From Phialocephala subalpina (lineage: Eukaryota; Ascomycota; Leotiomycetes; Helotiales; Mollisiaceae): 64,000 nucleotides of DNA. A program made the translations under genes and the position numbers. Shown here one piece after another: positions 1 through 12,639 of this stretch. The stretch's first letter is position 1. Every line of letters begins with the position of its first letter. The DNA lies in assembly GCA_900073065.1 (NCBI GenBank), contig FJOG01000010.1, positions 1,442,988 to 1,506,987 of the forward strand. The letters run 5' to 3'. The notes below the pieces were generated by a model, which worked only from the letters and a program-made list of their open reading frames with translations, ran no database searches and was not told the DNA's origin.

Positions 1-2592
1 TCGGTCCTCCTGATGAAGCGATCGTCATCTGTGTTGATACCAGCTCAAGCATGGATACCTCAATGCCAAGAGGGTGGATCTCAGACCAAAGTTCTTCCGG
101 TACCAACCCTAGTCGACTCACTGAAGTCAAAGAGTTCTTCAAAAATCTTGCCCTTCGAATCTCTGCTCTGAATCTCTCCACTCATTTGGGACTTGTAACA
201 TTTTCCGGTCCGAGGCACGTTGCAGTCAAGCAGCCACTTACAGCATTGCACCTTAATTTCAACCACCAACTCGACAATATTGAAGCAAGCGGGTCTACTG
301 CGATATTCGATGCCATCAACAAAGCCTACCTGATGCTTGACGTTGTGAAGCGTCAATATCCCAGTACCAAATGTCGGATCATACTTCTCACCGACGGAGA
401 AGATAATGGATCCAGCATCCAACCATCTACGGTCTCCAGCTCCCTTTACAAGAACGACATTGTGCTCGATGCCGTAGTCATCGGATCCGATCAAACATCC
501 GATCTATTCAAAATCGCAAAGAATACAGGTGGATACGCATTCTCGCCTAAGACCCAACAAGCCCTTTTCCAGATATTCCTTTTGGAGACGGTTGTCGACA
601 TTCGTACGAGACCAGACATAAAGCGAGCCCCATGGTCGAACTGGGACACTTTCCAACCCAAAATCGCAGACATGGCCAATCCATACGACTTTCCACCCTG
701 TCGGCCACATCCCAACGTCGACGACTATTTCGTCGCTCTAGGAGACGCAGAACGATTCATGAGCCGTATTTCTAGATGCTCAACCCGGAGCTCTGCTTCT
801 ACCCATTCAAGTTCTACAAGACTAAGCGTTGCATCAACAATTACCGCTGGTGCAGGAGGTATCTCTCGCATATTGCTAAGTGAAATCAAAGCCATGATTC
901 AGAATCCACACGACTACATGGATATATATGTCAGTCAAAGTAACATGGGCTTCTGGAAGGTGGTTATGCAGGGCCCGCCTGATTCTCCTTATGCTAAAGG
1001 GACGTTTTTGCTGTACATCGAGATGGGAAATGAGTTCCCAAGACGACCACCGTCGGCGAGGTTCATTACCCCGATGTTGCATCCTAATATAACGAAGGTG
1101 AGAATTGAATAGGGCGTTCTTGGGAGCCAATCCCCGTACTGATCCTTGCTTAGCATGGAAGAGTTTGCCATCCAATCTTTGATCGTGAATGGTCTCCTGC
1201 AACCCGCATATACCAAGTGTTGCAGCAACTCTATGGCATCCTCATGTCTCTCGAGGTAACTCTATATCATTTTTATCTCTTAGCTCAAGGAAACTAACAT
1301 CAATCCAGGCACGAGATGCAATCGATCCCCTCTCAGCACTCCGATTCTGGTCAGACGAGCAAGAAGGTCACCGAGAAGTAGAAAACTACGTCAGTCTATC
1401 TACCCCTACACTCCTCCTCTCCCCACAAATTCCTAACTCACAGCATCAGGTACACCGCTTTGCTCGCCGTTCTCGGGACCTCCACCGTCTCGACATCATC
1501 AGTGATGACGTCTCCTCTATTGNNNNNNNNNNNNNNNNNNNNNNNNNNNNNNNNNNNNNNNNNNNNNNNNNNNNNNNNNNNNNNNNNNNNNNNNNNNNNN
1601 NNNNNNNNNNNNNNNNNNNNNNNNNNNNNNNNNNNNNNNNNNNNNNNNNNNNNNNNNNNNNNNNNNNNNNNNNNNNNNNNNNNNNNNNNNNNNNNNNNNN
1701 NNNNNNNNNNNNNNNNNNNNNNNNNNNNNNNNNNNNNNNNNNNNNNNNNNNNNNNNNNNNNNNNNNNNNNNNNNNNNNNNNNNNNNNNNNNNNNNNNNNN
1801 NNNNNNNNNNNNNNNNNNNNNNNNNNNNNNNNNNNNNNNNNNNNNNNNNNNNNNNNNNNNNNNNNNNNNNNNNNNNNNNNNNNNNNNNNNNNNNNNNNNN
1901 NNNNNNNNNNNNNNNNNNNNNNNNNNNNNNNNNNNNNNNNNNNNNNNNNNNNNNNNNNNNNNNNNNNNNNNNNNNNNNNNNNNNNNNNNNNNNNNNNNNN
2001 NNNNNNNNNNNNNNNNNNNNNNNNNNNNNNNNNNNNNNNNNNNNNNNNNNNNNNNNNNNNNNNNNNNNNNNNNNNNNNNNNNNNNNNNNNNNNNNCCTCT
2101 TCATCCGTTGCATCGAGCACAGCAAGCACACCCAGCGTCTCCACCACCACCTCTCCGAATCCATCTCTATCTCCATCTCGCCGAGACATTAATGGCCAGA
2201 TCCAGAATCCGAATCAACAAGAACACCAACATCAAAATCCAATGAGCAACCCACTGAGCTTCCCTGGAGGTGGATCCGTGTCACGTATCTCGAGAAGACC
2301 CGTATCCACCACCTCGACACTCTTCACTTATCTAGAAAACCAGCGGCGACCATCGGGAGCCAGACCTCCGCCTCCACCTCTGATAAACACCTCTGCTTCT
2401 ACTAGCAATCCAAGCCCTCAAATCACTGTTGGGGCAGATGGGAGGAATCGGTTATCGAAGAAAAATCGTGCCGCCTCGTCGGGTTCTGAGGGGAGTGGGG
2501 ATTCGAACGAGAACCAAGCTGGAGGTACTGATGGGAGAAGACCTAGTAGGAGAGCAAGTTTCTTTTCTTTGTTGAGGAATTCGGGGAATTGA
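1..2592 (+). CDS. VWA domain-E2 ubiquitin-conjugating enzyme fusion (5' partial)
   Basis: The reading frame is open from base 3, so the true start lies upstream. The visible N-terminus is a von Willebrand A domain with a MIDAS motif (DTSSSM at about 37-54). After a linker comes an E2/UBC fold (about 860-1389): the HPN tripeptide (LHPN), the catalytic-cysteine segment HGRVCHP, and WSPA. Exons 3-1097, 1154-1255 and 1309-1389 join in frame through GT-AG introns, which places the active Cys just after the first intron. Another exon starts near 1444 or 1450, runs into the assembly gap and re-emerges as a Ser/Thr/Pro-rich tail ending at the TGA at 2592. With HPN and Cys kept, it should be able to carry ubiquitin thioester; the VWA part may bind a partner or metal. 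That role is inference. The gap hides about 190 codons' worth of sequence, so the tail frame is assumed. Confidence 0.72.
1523..2095. other. Assembly gap (573 N)
   Basis: This is a run of unknown bases inside the VWA-E2 gene. Its true length and content cannot be judged. Confidence 0.99.
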
Positions 2593-2822
2593 GGCTTAAG
2601 GCGATGTTGAGATGTGTGGGGAAAGGAGAAGAGGGGTGTGCTCGCTTTCCCTTTTAAGGTCTATAGAATTCAGGGATATGATGAATACATGACCATTCGA
2701 CGAAAAGGGGGTTCTGATCCTTTGATGCCGTTATCGTGTGATCTTGATATGGCTAGCCATTTCACCAAACGCCAGAGGCCGTATCCAGACCCGACCAACC
2801 ATAAATACGCCAAAATATCAAA

Positions 2823-4428
2823 TCAAACATCCAGCATACTCCTGATCTGTTGTGGCTTCGCACCCAATGTGACGCCGCTTGCCGTACTATCACTTCGATC
2901 ACTCACATCTCTCGGTTTCGGGTCTCTCCCTCTCAAAGGCTCAGGGTGGTCTGTAAACCTCTCTTGAGTCTCCTGGATATCATTTCGTGCTGGGAACAAC
3001 AGATTCGAAGCCATGCGGAGTGATCCATCATTCGCTACAGGTTTGTTGCTATCAACTCCCTTAGAGGCCGGCATGAGTCCCATCTCGATGTTGGTTTCAA
3101 GATTTCTTGCAGTCGGTTGCCCTCCACCCACTTGATTGAAATTATGTGCTATCTCGTCTCGCACACTCATGTGTTGGTTGTCTCTATTTAGTCGGGACCA
3201 CCAGTGCGGTTTCTTGACGATGCCAATCTCTTGATCGATTTCCGCGCCTCGGATTCGACGCTGCCGGATGAGTTCTTTGTCTTCGTTGGGATCGATGTAT
3301 CCCGCGACATTGAGTACAATGAAGATCAAGGCGATTGGTGCCCATCCCAAGCCATACATAAATCCAACATCGGTGTCGAGTTTCAATGGGGAAATGGAGA
3401 ACTCGAATGAGATTGCAGCTTCATAGCCTATCATGACCAAGGACAAGATTAAGGAGAGGATGAACTTCTTGGGGGCGTATCGGACAAACCCAATGGTTCG
3501 ATTCAAGATCCCGCGGTTCCGCTCCTTGTAGTGCTTGATCGAGTGCCAGAGAGACAAGACCGTCGTGATCCAACTCCAGAGAAGGAACAAAGCAGCAAGC
3601 TTGAATCGAATATCCGTCGCCACAGGTTCGGCTCTTAATCGTGCTTGGTCTGGATCGCGCTGTAGTTCAATAGCACTCCAAGATCGTGGGATCATCATGA
3701 AGAAGTTCTGCAGCAATTAGTACAACCATTTCCATATGAACATATTCACCTACCATGAAAGCAAACAAGTAAAATATCACTGGAATATATAGCTCAAACT
3801 TCGCCCTTTGGTCATCCTGCCTCAGTATGAACGGATTCGGATCCACCATCTGCCTCTCTTGCCAACTCCCCCAATGCCTCACACTCTCCCACACAACACA
3901 CATCGTGGTGGGCAACATTAAGAACCAGAAGAAATTCGACAACACAATCGGTAATTCCGGCAGATAATATCGATCAACATCAACTCCCGTAATTCCACTT
4001 ATGATCCCAAACGCCGCAACGATAAACATCCAATACCACTGCCATCTTCTCCCAACCGCACGGAATCGCTTCTCGGTCGGCAGGAACAGCTTGCCGTGTT
4101 TTCGCAGATTGATGGAAGTGAATACTACCGCGAGAGCGAAGAAGCAGGTAAAGAAGAGCCCGACTTGGGAGCGCGTCTTCATGGGATTGATCGGAGAATA
4201 GCATGATGAACTATTGACGAAGGTGCCGTTTTCGAGGAGGAGTGGAGGTGTGTAGGGTTCGAAGACGAGGATACAGCGGGAGCCATTGGAGACTGTATTG
4301 TTCGAGTAGAATGTGTAGTTCCAATGCTGGAGTGTGGCGAGGTTGAAGTGGGTGCCCCCGATGAGGGTGTCGTTGGAATTGTCCCCAGCAGGGAAGGCTA
4401 CCCAGTCTCGAGCATTGACCAGGTTCAT
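2823..4428 (-). CDS. Multi-pass membrane protein, DUF2434-like
   Basis: Two exons, 4428-3754 and 3707-2823, are separated by a 46-nt phase-0 intron (GTAGGT...CTGCAG on the minus strand), giving about 519 residues. The N-terminal 80 residues are rich in N-glycosylation sequons (WNYTFYSNNT, NGS, NGTFVNSS) and lie outside the membrane. About seven hydrophobic segments follow, then a motif GYIDPNEDKELIRQRRIRG and a hydrophilic tail of about 130 residues. The pattern matches my recollection of the fungal DUF2434 family, an uncharacterised group of membrane proteins. Function is unknown. It is divergent from COG5 across a 554-bp shared upstream region. Confidence 0.75.
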
Positions 4429-4982
4429 CGTGGGATGTTTATGCTATTTTTGATCCAAATATCTGAACACAGAACAGCTTCCGTTCATGCATATTGAGCC
4501 CGATTAAGCTGCAAAGCAATGGTAGAAGATGAGAGAAAAAGTGATGATGTTGAAAGACTTGGAGAAGAAGAGGTCTAAGAAATGTAGTGTGAATGCCATA
4601 CGCCACTAAACTTTTGATAGGCTGACAAGCCTCCCGCAAAGTCCGGCTTTAGGAAGGACTTTCTTCACAGCTTGACTGTAAACAGATATTTAAAGTTTGA
4701 GGCTTAACAGCGGTTTAAACTAAAGAGCTAGAGAAATAATCTGTAATTAAAACATAAATTGTGATTTATTTCTCCAGGATCCTCAGAAACATGACGGACT
4801 TTCATCGCAAGGCTGACAAGACACCAAAAGGACCGCCAAGTGAACCGTGCGGCGACCCAGGGAAATCGACGAGGCCAAATTGCACCAAACCACAAACCAC
4901 AACCAGCTTCACATTCAGTGACTCGCCCCTCTTGAAGCTCCAGATACCCAATGGCTAGAGGTCCATCCCCATTACTACACTC
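4429..4982. promoter_or_regulatory. Shared divergent upstream region
   Basis: These 554 bp lie between two divergently transcribed genes and must hold both promoters. A CT-rich stretch precedes the COG5 start. I see no convincing coding sequence or repeat. Confidence 0.45.
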
Positions 4983-6386
4983 ATGATGACCACCGAAGAC
5001 GAGGAGACCGCCTACATCGACTATGAAACCTTCCTCTCGCCCTCATTCTCCCCCTCCTCATTCGCAAACACCCTCGTCCTCGGTACCAATAACCCCACTG
5101 ACACACCTCTCGACCTCTCCACGCCCCTTTCGCGAGTGCTATTCGATTCCCAGGAGATAAATACCCACATCGATACCCTCACATCGAAAAGCGCCCTCCC
5201 TTTGCTAAACCACACCCAAGAACAAACCGCATCCAGCGCACGAATAGTGCAGGAGATAGATTCGCAAGTCGCCAGTCTGAATGATGGATACAAGCGACTA
5301 GAGAAAGAAGTTCTAGTGCGGTATGAGACTGCAGAGGAAGTTCGAGCTGTGGCAGGCAGGTTATGGGAGACTGTGAGGTTGGGGCGGTCCGTTGGACGAT
5401 GTCTACAATTGGGACGCCAGCTTGAGATACAGCTGGCAGAAGTTGCAGGCACAGGGAATCCTGTCAAGACGACTGGAGTGAAGGAAGATCACAGAGCATT
5501 GGTGCGGTGCTCGAATACATTGCTGAGTCTGCGGGAGCTGTTCTCGAAGAAGGGAGAGGGAGAAGAGGGACAGGGATTGGATAGAGTGGAGGTTGTACGG
5601 ACGTTGCAGAGCACGATCGTCAATCCTGCGGAATGGACTGTTACCACGAAATCCCAGCAGATCGTTCGCGAGTTCTCAATGAGTACTCTGTCGACTGGAG
5701 CGAATACCACCACATACGCCCAAACAGCCGAGACGAAATCGAGGACGACGTCAGCACTTATGTCACTCTACCTCCTCTCACCGATCCCCGACACCTCAAA
5801 GAGCAAGAAAATCGAGAAATGGGAGCCAGAACTCCTCATCAGCTCTCTACAAGACTACCTCCGAACAGCGCTCACATCCTCCCTAGCCTCTCTCACCCGC
5901 TCCCTCGCAACTCTCCCCACGCTCGATCGAACCCTTCTCGAAGTCTCCGCACGATGCCAAAACATCCTAGCCCTAGAATCCCTCCTCTCATCTACAACAC
6001 CTACACCTCACCCGACTCTCCCTGCAAACACCAACCTATCACCACCACCGAACTTCCTCCAACCTCTCCTCACAAGGCTCGAAATTGGGTCATTGGCAAG
6101 CTATTTCTGGCGAACATTGGCGGGAGGACTAAGTACCAAAGCCATGGAGCTAGTAAATAAAGGTGGTGTGGGCGCGAGGACGTTACGGACGAATAAGAAT
6201 AGTGTGCGAGATGCGATCAGGGAGTGTGTGGTCAGAGGTAGTCAACCGCCTGCTGGTGCTGTGACAGGAAAGGCAAAGGTGGAAAATGTGGAGAAGATGT
6301 GGGAGAGGGAGGTAGCGGTTATGGTTGGGAGTGTGATCGGTGCTTGTATGTATAAATCCCGTCCTGGCCATTTCGTAGGGAGTTGA
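4983..6386 (+). CDS. COG5: Conserved oligomeric Golgi complex subunit 5
   Basis: An uninterrupted 467-residue frame. The start has the fungal COG5 pattern DYETFLSPSFSPSSFANTLV. It is followed by a long coiled coil (about residues 60-160: EIDSQVASLNDGYKRLEKEV, then a segment around LGRQLEIQL) and a helical C-terminal half ending in WEREVAVMVGSVIGA. COG5 is a lobe-B subunit of the COG tether, which captures retrograde vesicles within the Golgi. A possible donor (GTATGT) near 6352 and an acceptor (TTGTAG) near 6453 would replace the last residues with another exon. The frames they give run into stops or low-quality sequence, so I keep the simple end, but the C-terminus is uncertain. Length agrees with fungal COG5. 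Confidence 0.85.
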   Translation: MMTTEDEETAYIDYETFLSPSFSPSSFANTLVLGTNNPTDTPLDLSTPLSRVLFDSQEINTHIDTLTSKSALPLLNHTQEQTASSARIVQEIDSQVASLNDGYKRLEKEVLVRYETAEEVRAVAGRLWETVRLGRSVGRCLQLGRQLEIQLAEVAGTGNPVKTTGVKEDHRALVRCSNTLLSLRELFSKKGEGEEGQGLDRVEVVRTLQSTIVNPAEWTVTTKSQQIVREFSMSTLSTGANTTTYAQTAETKSRTTSALMSLYLLSPIPDTSKSKKIEKWEPELLISSLQDYLRTALTSSLASLTRSLATLPTLDRTLLEVSARCQNILALESLLSSTTPTPHPTLPANTNLSPPPNFLQPLLTRLEIGSLASYFWRTLAGGLSTKAMELVNKGGVGARTLRTNKNSVRDAIRECVVRGSQPPAGAVTGKAKVENVEKMWEREVAVMVGSVIGACMYKSRPGHFVGS

Positions 6387-7278
6387 GCCCCCGAAGAGCT
6401 CGGCTCATCGACTTCTTAGCATCCTTTGAAACCACCTACTAACTCCTTGTAGTGGGGAGGTGAGATTTGGGTGGGGGGAGGAACAATATCCACAACAAGA
6501 TCTCGAAGAACGAAATCTGACTCGAAGACCGCATACATCTCGACACGACTCGAAGAGAATATGAAGGCGCCAATGTTCGAGATGTGGCAACAAGTTAGAA
6601 CGGCTTTTCTGAATTGGAATAGTCAGAGAGATTTCAGATATCAATACGCAGCTCTTCCGCGAGCGTCATGCTCTAGTTGGAACGGACATTCAGATACGAT
6701 ATGATATACCCAGAGGAAATAGGCTGCGAATTTGGAGTCAAGAGAATAATGGACCCAATCCCCAGAATGTCTGTTAATCCATAGACTACAATGCAATGCA
6801 CATTTTCCGAACCCGGCGGCAACATTATCGACTGCGGTATTGTCCCTCAAAGCTGCGGACAATTGCGGCAATCGTCCGCAGCCCCTATTCGAAGCGACAT
6901 AGGGCTGAAGGTCAAGTGCCTCGAGGCTGCAGCTTCAAAACTCGACCTGCACCCCTCATTGTTGCAGGATACGGCCCAAGCTCTCAATTGGGCTGTTCAG
7001 CAGTCGTCTGATTTCAAGTTACAGGGGGCGTCATTGGATGCTGACTGCAGCATTTAATTTCGGTGTCTTCGTTTGGGATATTTTCGCCCCCAATTGGCGG
7101 CCGAGCTTATGCACCACACCTCGAGCTGAGATGCCCCAATGCTTACATATTTCAAAGCTTTTCGTATTGCCAAGCTCTTTTCTTTCTTTTATGTCAATCT
7201 CGTTGTCTATTCCCATCTTCTGTGTTCCGCAAGTCATCGTTTCAAGAGTTGCAATTTGTATGAGAGTCACGTGAAATC
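6387..7278. other. Intergenic, no clear gene
   Basis: 892 bp between COG5 and the STAND gene. Short open frames (for example 6791-7057) show no recognisable domain. The pyrimidine-rich sequence at 7145-7230 is a likely promoter stretch for the downstream gene. Confidence 0.4.
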
Positions 7279-10200
7279 ATGGGTGAAGACCAAGACACCA
7301 CCGACATTGGTCGCGCGTGGGAGGACGCTCTGGACAAGTACTGCAAAGACACAGGAACAAACATCAAATACCTCCCGCAAATGAAATGGAGCGTCACAGC
7401 CATCATAAACGAGCAGCAGCGCCAAGTCGAGACCTTCAATTCGTATCGACATAACAAAGGCCTAACAGACCGACTCCGCTCCATGATCAGCAAGAACTCG
7501 GATGTGATTCAAAGTGTGGCAAACAACATCGCCAACTCAGCGAGCAGTGTAAGTCCCCTCACTCTTTCCCTTTCCAGACCCTACGAGAAGAGAGTTAACA
7601 ATAACAGGCCTTCCCGCCAAGCGCAGCAATCCTCACAGCTTTCACTTATGTCATGAAAGTGCGTTCCCCCTTCCCTCCTCATCTCCCATCCGTAACCACT
7701 GACCCATATTCAGGCCTCGAAGAATGTTTCAACAGACTACGACCAAGTCTCCGCCTTCTTCGAAATTATGTATTCTTTGATGGAGAGATTAGCGTTACTA
7801 GAGACTAAGTTACCGAGTGCGAAGAATTATAAGACGATTCTTATGAGGGTATTTACGAGTTTGATGGGGTTGTGTGGGACGGCTACGAAGTATGTTACTG
7901 AAGGGCGGTTTAGTAAGTCCACCTGATAGGAGAAGAGGAGAGGGGAGGGTGGTTGGGAGTGGGGTGAATGGGAAAATGGGATGGGGCTAATTAGGAATTG
8001 CAGAGCATTGGTTGAAGGCGCTGTATAAGGGGACTGATGATGATATCAAGGCCGATGTAAGTCTCAACTCACCTCCCAGAATCAGAAACACCACACTAAG
8101 ACATTGAACAGTACACAAAACTGGAGACCAACATCCAGCGCCTCGAATCAGCCACCATGTTCGCCACCCTCGCAACCGTAATGGAAACCAAGTCCGACGT
8201 AAAAGATCTCGTCGGGATCTCCATGCAAAGTCTGAAAGTCGGCACTCAAACTCTCGCCATCTCAGGCCAAACTTTGAGCGTTAGCCTAGAAACCCAAACC
8301 ATGGTCGGAGGCATGTCTCTGAAGCAAGGCGAAACATTGACCGCAATCAAACGCCTCGAGCGACGAATGATGCAGAAAGATGAAGCGAAAAAAGAGGAAA
8401 AAGGAGGCCACAAAACCAAAGACGCAGGCGCAAAGAAAAACGCCGCCCTCAACCTCGTGAAAACAAAATTCGCCTCCCCTGCCGAACCCGCTCTCCAACT
8501 CCGCGAAATAGCATCCGCGTCCGTCCCCGGAACTTTCGGATGGGTATTCGAAGAAGAAGGATTCAAATCTTTCATGGACGGCGATTCCTCCCTCCTCTGG
8601 ATCTCCGGTCCTCCCGGCATCGGAAAATCGTGTGTTGCGCATTCGATCATTGGGAAACTGTTGGAATTCACGGGGAATCAAACGAGACAGAGTGTGGCGT
8701 ATTTCTTTTATAGGGAAGAGCATGAGGAGCTGAGGTCGACGAAGAATATGTTGAAGGCGGCGGTGATTCAGACGGCGATTGGGGATGGGAAGTATAGGGA
8801 TGAGGTGGTGGCGGAGGTGAAGAGGAAGGGGGATGAGTATGATGAGAGTTTTGAGCAGACTTGGATGGGATTCTTTGCCGAGAGGTATCCGAAGGATGCG
8901 GATCAGAAATTGTTCATTGTGTTGGATGGAGTGGATGAGGCGGACGAGGAGGATCAGAAGATGATTTTGGATATGCTCAAATGCATCAAGAAGGATGAAC
9001 TCAGCATCCAGATCGTGTTTACGAGCCGACCGACGAAGGAGATCCAAGACGTTGCGACAGAGCTGCAGCCGCGCAGGGTTGAGATTACGAAAGATAAGAT
9101 CTCGGTGAGGGGTGGAGACTTGTGGAAAATCATTATGAAGAGGTGCAAGACACTCTCGAAGTTGAAGAGGTTGCAGAAGCCGGCGTTGAGGAAGATTGGG
9201 ATGAAATTGCGACTGAAGGCCGACAGTGTTCTTTACGTGGAGCACATGCTTCGCCGATTGAACGTTCTTGGTCGAGAAAGCCTGATCTTCAAGGAGCTAG
9301 ACAAGCTTCCGGAAGATCTACCAAAACTTTACGAACTCTTGCTTTCGGAGTGTCAGAAGGATCGAAGCAAGGACCAGCTCATCGCTCTGAAGAAACTCTT
9401 CGCTTGGCTCGCATATTCGAAGCGACCTCTCACCTTGGGAGAAGCTACCTCTTTGATCAAGGTCATTCCAGGCTCCAAGGGCTTCAGCCTCGAGGAAGAG
9501 ATTGATGGTCGGTCTGCAAGGTAAGATTCTCCCTCATTAATTTGACAGAGTAATACTAACGCGGCCATAGAATTCTTGATCTTCAAACTCACGTTGCGGA
9601 AGATGAGTCTGGTGGTGAAGAGAGTGACAGCGAGCTCAATGAGAACCAAAACGACGAGGAGTCTTCCAATATTACCGACAACTCGATTGCTTCACCACTC
9701 AAGTTCCAAGAACGATCCATGCGACAATACTTCCGCGCCATGGAAGTAGATGAGAATGGACTCCGAAGTTCGCCGTCCGAAGGACATCTCACCATCTTCG
9801 ACATGGCTGTCCGAGTCTTAGACACACCTGAGGACCCGACCACTGATGGAGATGGTGGCGAGTACCTTTGGCAGCTTCGAGAGTATGCCGTCAAGTTCTG
9901 GATGCAACACTTCCTCGACATTGACCCCGAAACCACCTCCGAAGATGGTGTAAAACTAGTCATCACTAACCTTTATACTATGATGCGCGTTGGCGGGCCA
10001 GCCTTGAAGAATATCGAAAACTTCAACATGGATTGGGAAAGTCGCAGCTTCTTTGGATCTGCACCAGATGCTCTTCGCGAACAATTCTTCACTCATTTTG
10101 CAACATGGCTCCAACGTGCCTACAAGTTCGGTCCCACTTCTTTCAGCAACGAAATGGTTGATTGGATGTCAAAAAGCACCTCCAAAGACTGGGTTATCAG

Positions 10201-12227
10201 CCAACTAGCCTTAGGCCATGCCACGAATTGGCTTGACGCTAAACGATCCTGGCAGGCCAGAGTATCCTTCGATTTCACCAGAAACACCTTGCGAATGGTA
10301 GGCGACATCCATGACCGCGACCACTTAGCTATTCTTATCACACGTACTGACTCCTATCTAGACCAGGGACGCTCCTCGTCTTTCAGATAATGCCTTCCTC
10401 CCAGCTGATCTTGCAGAAGCAGACATCTTGACTACCCTCAATTGTTTCCCCGACATGAATTCCAGCTTTTCAGCCTTGAAATCGGTTGGAATGACCTTCT
10501 ACAACTTCCAACTTTATGATGTCGCTCTCGCCTGGATCGAGAAGGCTCTCCAAGCGACTACGAAAGACACCGAACGATTCCACACCCTTTACTGGATTGG
10601 TCAGCTCGAGCTCGATATTGGTGGAACATTGAGCTTGAAGGAAGATGCCGAGCCCCATGCACGAAAGGCTTACGACGCCGTCAATCAAAGCATCGCCCTT
10701 TATCAGCAGAACGAAGAAGTCAAGCAATACGTCCAAACCAACGATATGAAGATCCTGGTCGAATTCAACCTCACAAATCGTTCACGATGCGAAGTGCGAC
10801 TTGGGGAGATCGACAAGGCCATCGTAACCATGGATGAAGCATACGCAGTTCAGGGTGACGATCCAGAGAGGTCCCTCAGCAGTGATTTCCTCAAAGAAAT
10901 CACTGCCTACCTCGAAGAACATGAAGATTTTGAAAAGCTCATGGAGGTCATTGGACACTTCGAGAAATGGGACCTGCTTGCCCTACTGGGATTCTCATAC
11001 TCAGATGGCCACGACACTTTCCAGCACGCGGCTTGGGTGTGCAAAAAACAAGATTTCTTAATCAAGACGTACGAAAAAGTTATCAGCGATGTGGCAAAAT
11101 ACAACACCGGCGCCCGGGTCCGAGGTCGGTTGGCCTACGTCTACCAGCGTGTGTTCCCAAACTACGATGCGGCCAAACGACTCCTGTTTGAGATCGTTGA
11201 TGGGAAAAATTCGAAAGGGGAAACCTTTAGAGATTCAGACGAAGATTTCGTGTTCGAGTCCCGACTTCAGCTTGCCGATGTTCTGATGGCGCAATTCCGT
11301 GAAGCTGCTGACCCTGTCCAAAAGATCGCTCTTCATGGAGAGATGAAAAATCTGATTCTTCAGCACAATATCGCTATGGGAAACGACTACAACATGTATG
11401 AATCTCAATCCATGATCTCACTTGCTCTGATGACGGGGAAGATGGGCCCCACGAATGATTTTCAAAGTGTCGTCGAGAAGACCTTCCGCGCATGCATCGA
11501 TGCTCTCACGGACAATCAGGCTTGGAATGACTGTTCTGGATTCCGGATCTTGGCTAAGGTGCTAGCTTTTGTTCCGGAGATGAAGAGGGATGCTCAGATA
11601 GCGTTTTCGTTGCAGTTCTCCGCTGTGGATGACAAGCTTTTCAATTCTCACAGCGAGTCTGGCAGTGAGGCTGGTGATGAAGATGCTGGTGAGCCTGCAA
11701 ACAGCCCGGAGGTTCTGACGAATGGGCAGGCGGTTGTGCCCGCAGCAACAGAAGACTCGACACCAGCACAAGTCGATGAGCCAGATAAAGGCACTGATGA
11801 AGATCTCAATCCGAACAGCGCCATATGGTGCGATGGCTGCGGAGACACATTCTCCAATTGGAACGTCAGACCCGTCTACGGTTGTATCATTTGCACCAAC
11901 TGTGATCTCTGCGAAAATTGTTGGAAGAAGAAAGACGCGTGCAATAAGGGAGAGCCGTGGACCGAGTGGAAGACTTACTGTGGAGACAACCACAAGTACA
12001 TCAAGGGGCCGATGCCGGGCTGGAAGGGAGTGAAAGATGGTGTTTTGAGGATAGAGAATATTGGAGAGGGAGAGCTGCACCAGACGGATGCAATCGGTAG
12101 CGGGCACAACATTGCGAAGGTGGAAGAGATTAAGTTCGAAGTTTGGCTAGATGAGATTCAAGAGAGGTGGACTGAAGCTTGGAAGGGGTTCTGGAAAAGG
12201 GAAGATCTTGTCGTTGACATTCTCTGA
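7279..12227 (+). CDS. Goodbye-NTPase-TPR-ZZ STAND protein (NLR-like)
   Basis: Seven exons join in frame: 7279-7548, 7608-7658, 7714-7912, 8004-8056, 8112-9520, 9571-10297, 10362-12227, giving 1,524 residues. Residues 1-210 resemble the fungal STAND N-terminal Goodbye domain (AWEDALDKYCKDTG; AFPPSAAILTAF). A Lys-rich linker leads to a P-loop NTPase: Walker A GPPGIGKS at about 357-364 and Walker B LFIVLDGVDEAD at about 458. The middle and C-terminal half is alpha-helical and TPR-like (YNFQLYDVALAWIEKAL and similar). Residues about 1391-1430 form a ZZ-type zinc finger (CDGC, then C-x2-C-x2-C-x2-C-x2-C). STAND ATPases of this kind act in fungal non-self recognition and programmed cell death. A role as receptor is inference. 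All key ATPase residues are present and no lesion is seen. Confidence 0.85.
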
Positions 12228-12639
12228 GATTTTTCATATGTAAGAGATAATATTCCTTGCTTCATGGAGCCATTAATTGACATCGCAATAGCTAGAATCG
12301 CAATCCTCCTTACGCCAAATGTCTCGCGATTTCCAAGCTTGGGTTGAAGCTCCAAAAAGGCTTCCTCTTTCGAAGTTCATTGGTCCCTTGCTTTACGTCA
12401 ATCACTACTATATTTGCGTGCTCGCTAAGTAGCCTGAAACGTGGTCATTCATTGCTTTTTCTTCCTATTCGCTCCATTTCTTTTGTGCATTCAGCCAATA
12501 GTGGGATGTTGAGGTTTAAGGATGTTGGCATCCTAACCCCGTTAACGCCGGAGCCTCAAAACATATCAATCCTCTATCCCTTTCACAATAATTAATCTTA
12601 CTATCTACTCAGATTCATTTCCTACGACAAATAATCAAG
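12228..12639. other. Intergenic
   Basis: 412 bp between the STAND gene and the aldo-keto reductase gene. It should hold the terminator of the first and the promoter of the second. No coding signal was seen. Confidence 0.4.

Noticed and set aside
5633..6160. 175-residue frame inside COG5
   Set aside because: Antiphase shadow rich in Pro/Ser, with the COG5 frame clearly coding.
6791..7057. 88-residue open frame between COG5 and the STAND gene
   Set aside because: No domain, no splice partners and overlapping equally long frames on both strands.
8286..9245. 319-residue minus-strand frame
   Set aside because: Lies wholly inside the STAND ATPase exon in another frame; composition is that of an antisense shadow.
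10298..10361. Frameshift in the STAND gene
   Set aside because: A clean 64-nt GT-AG intron with a CTGAC branch site explains the frame change.
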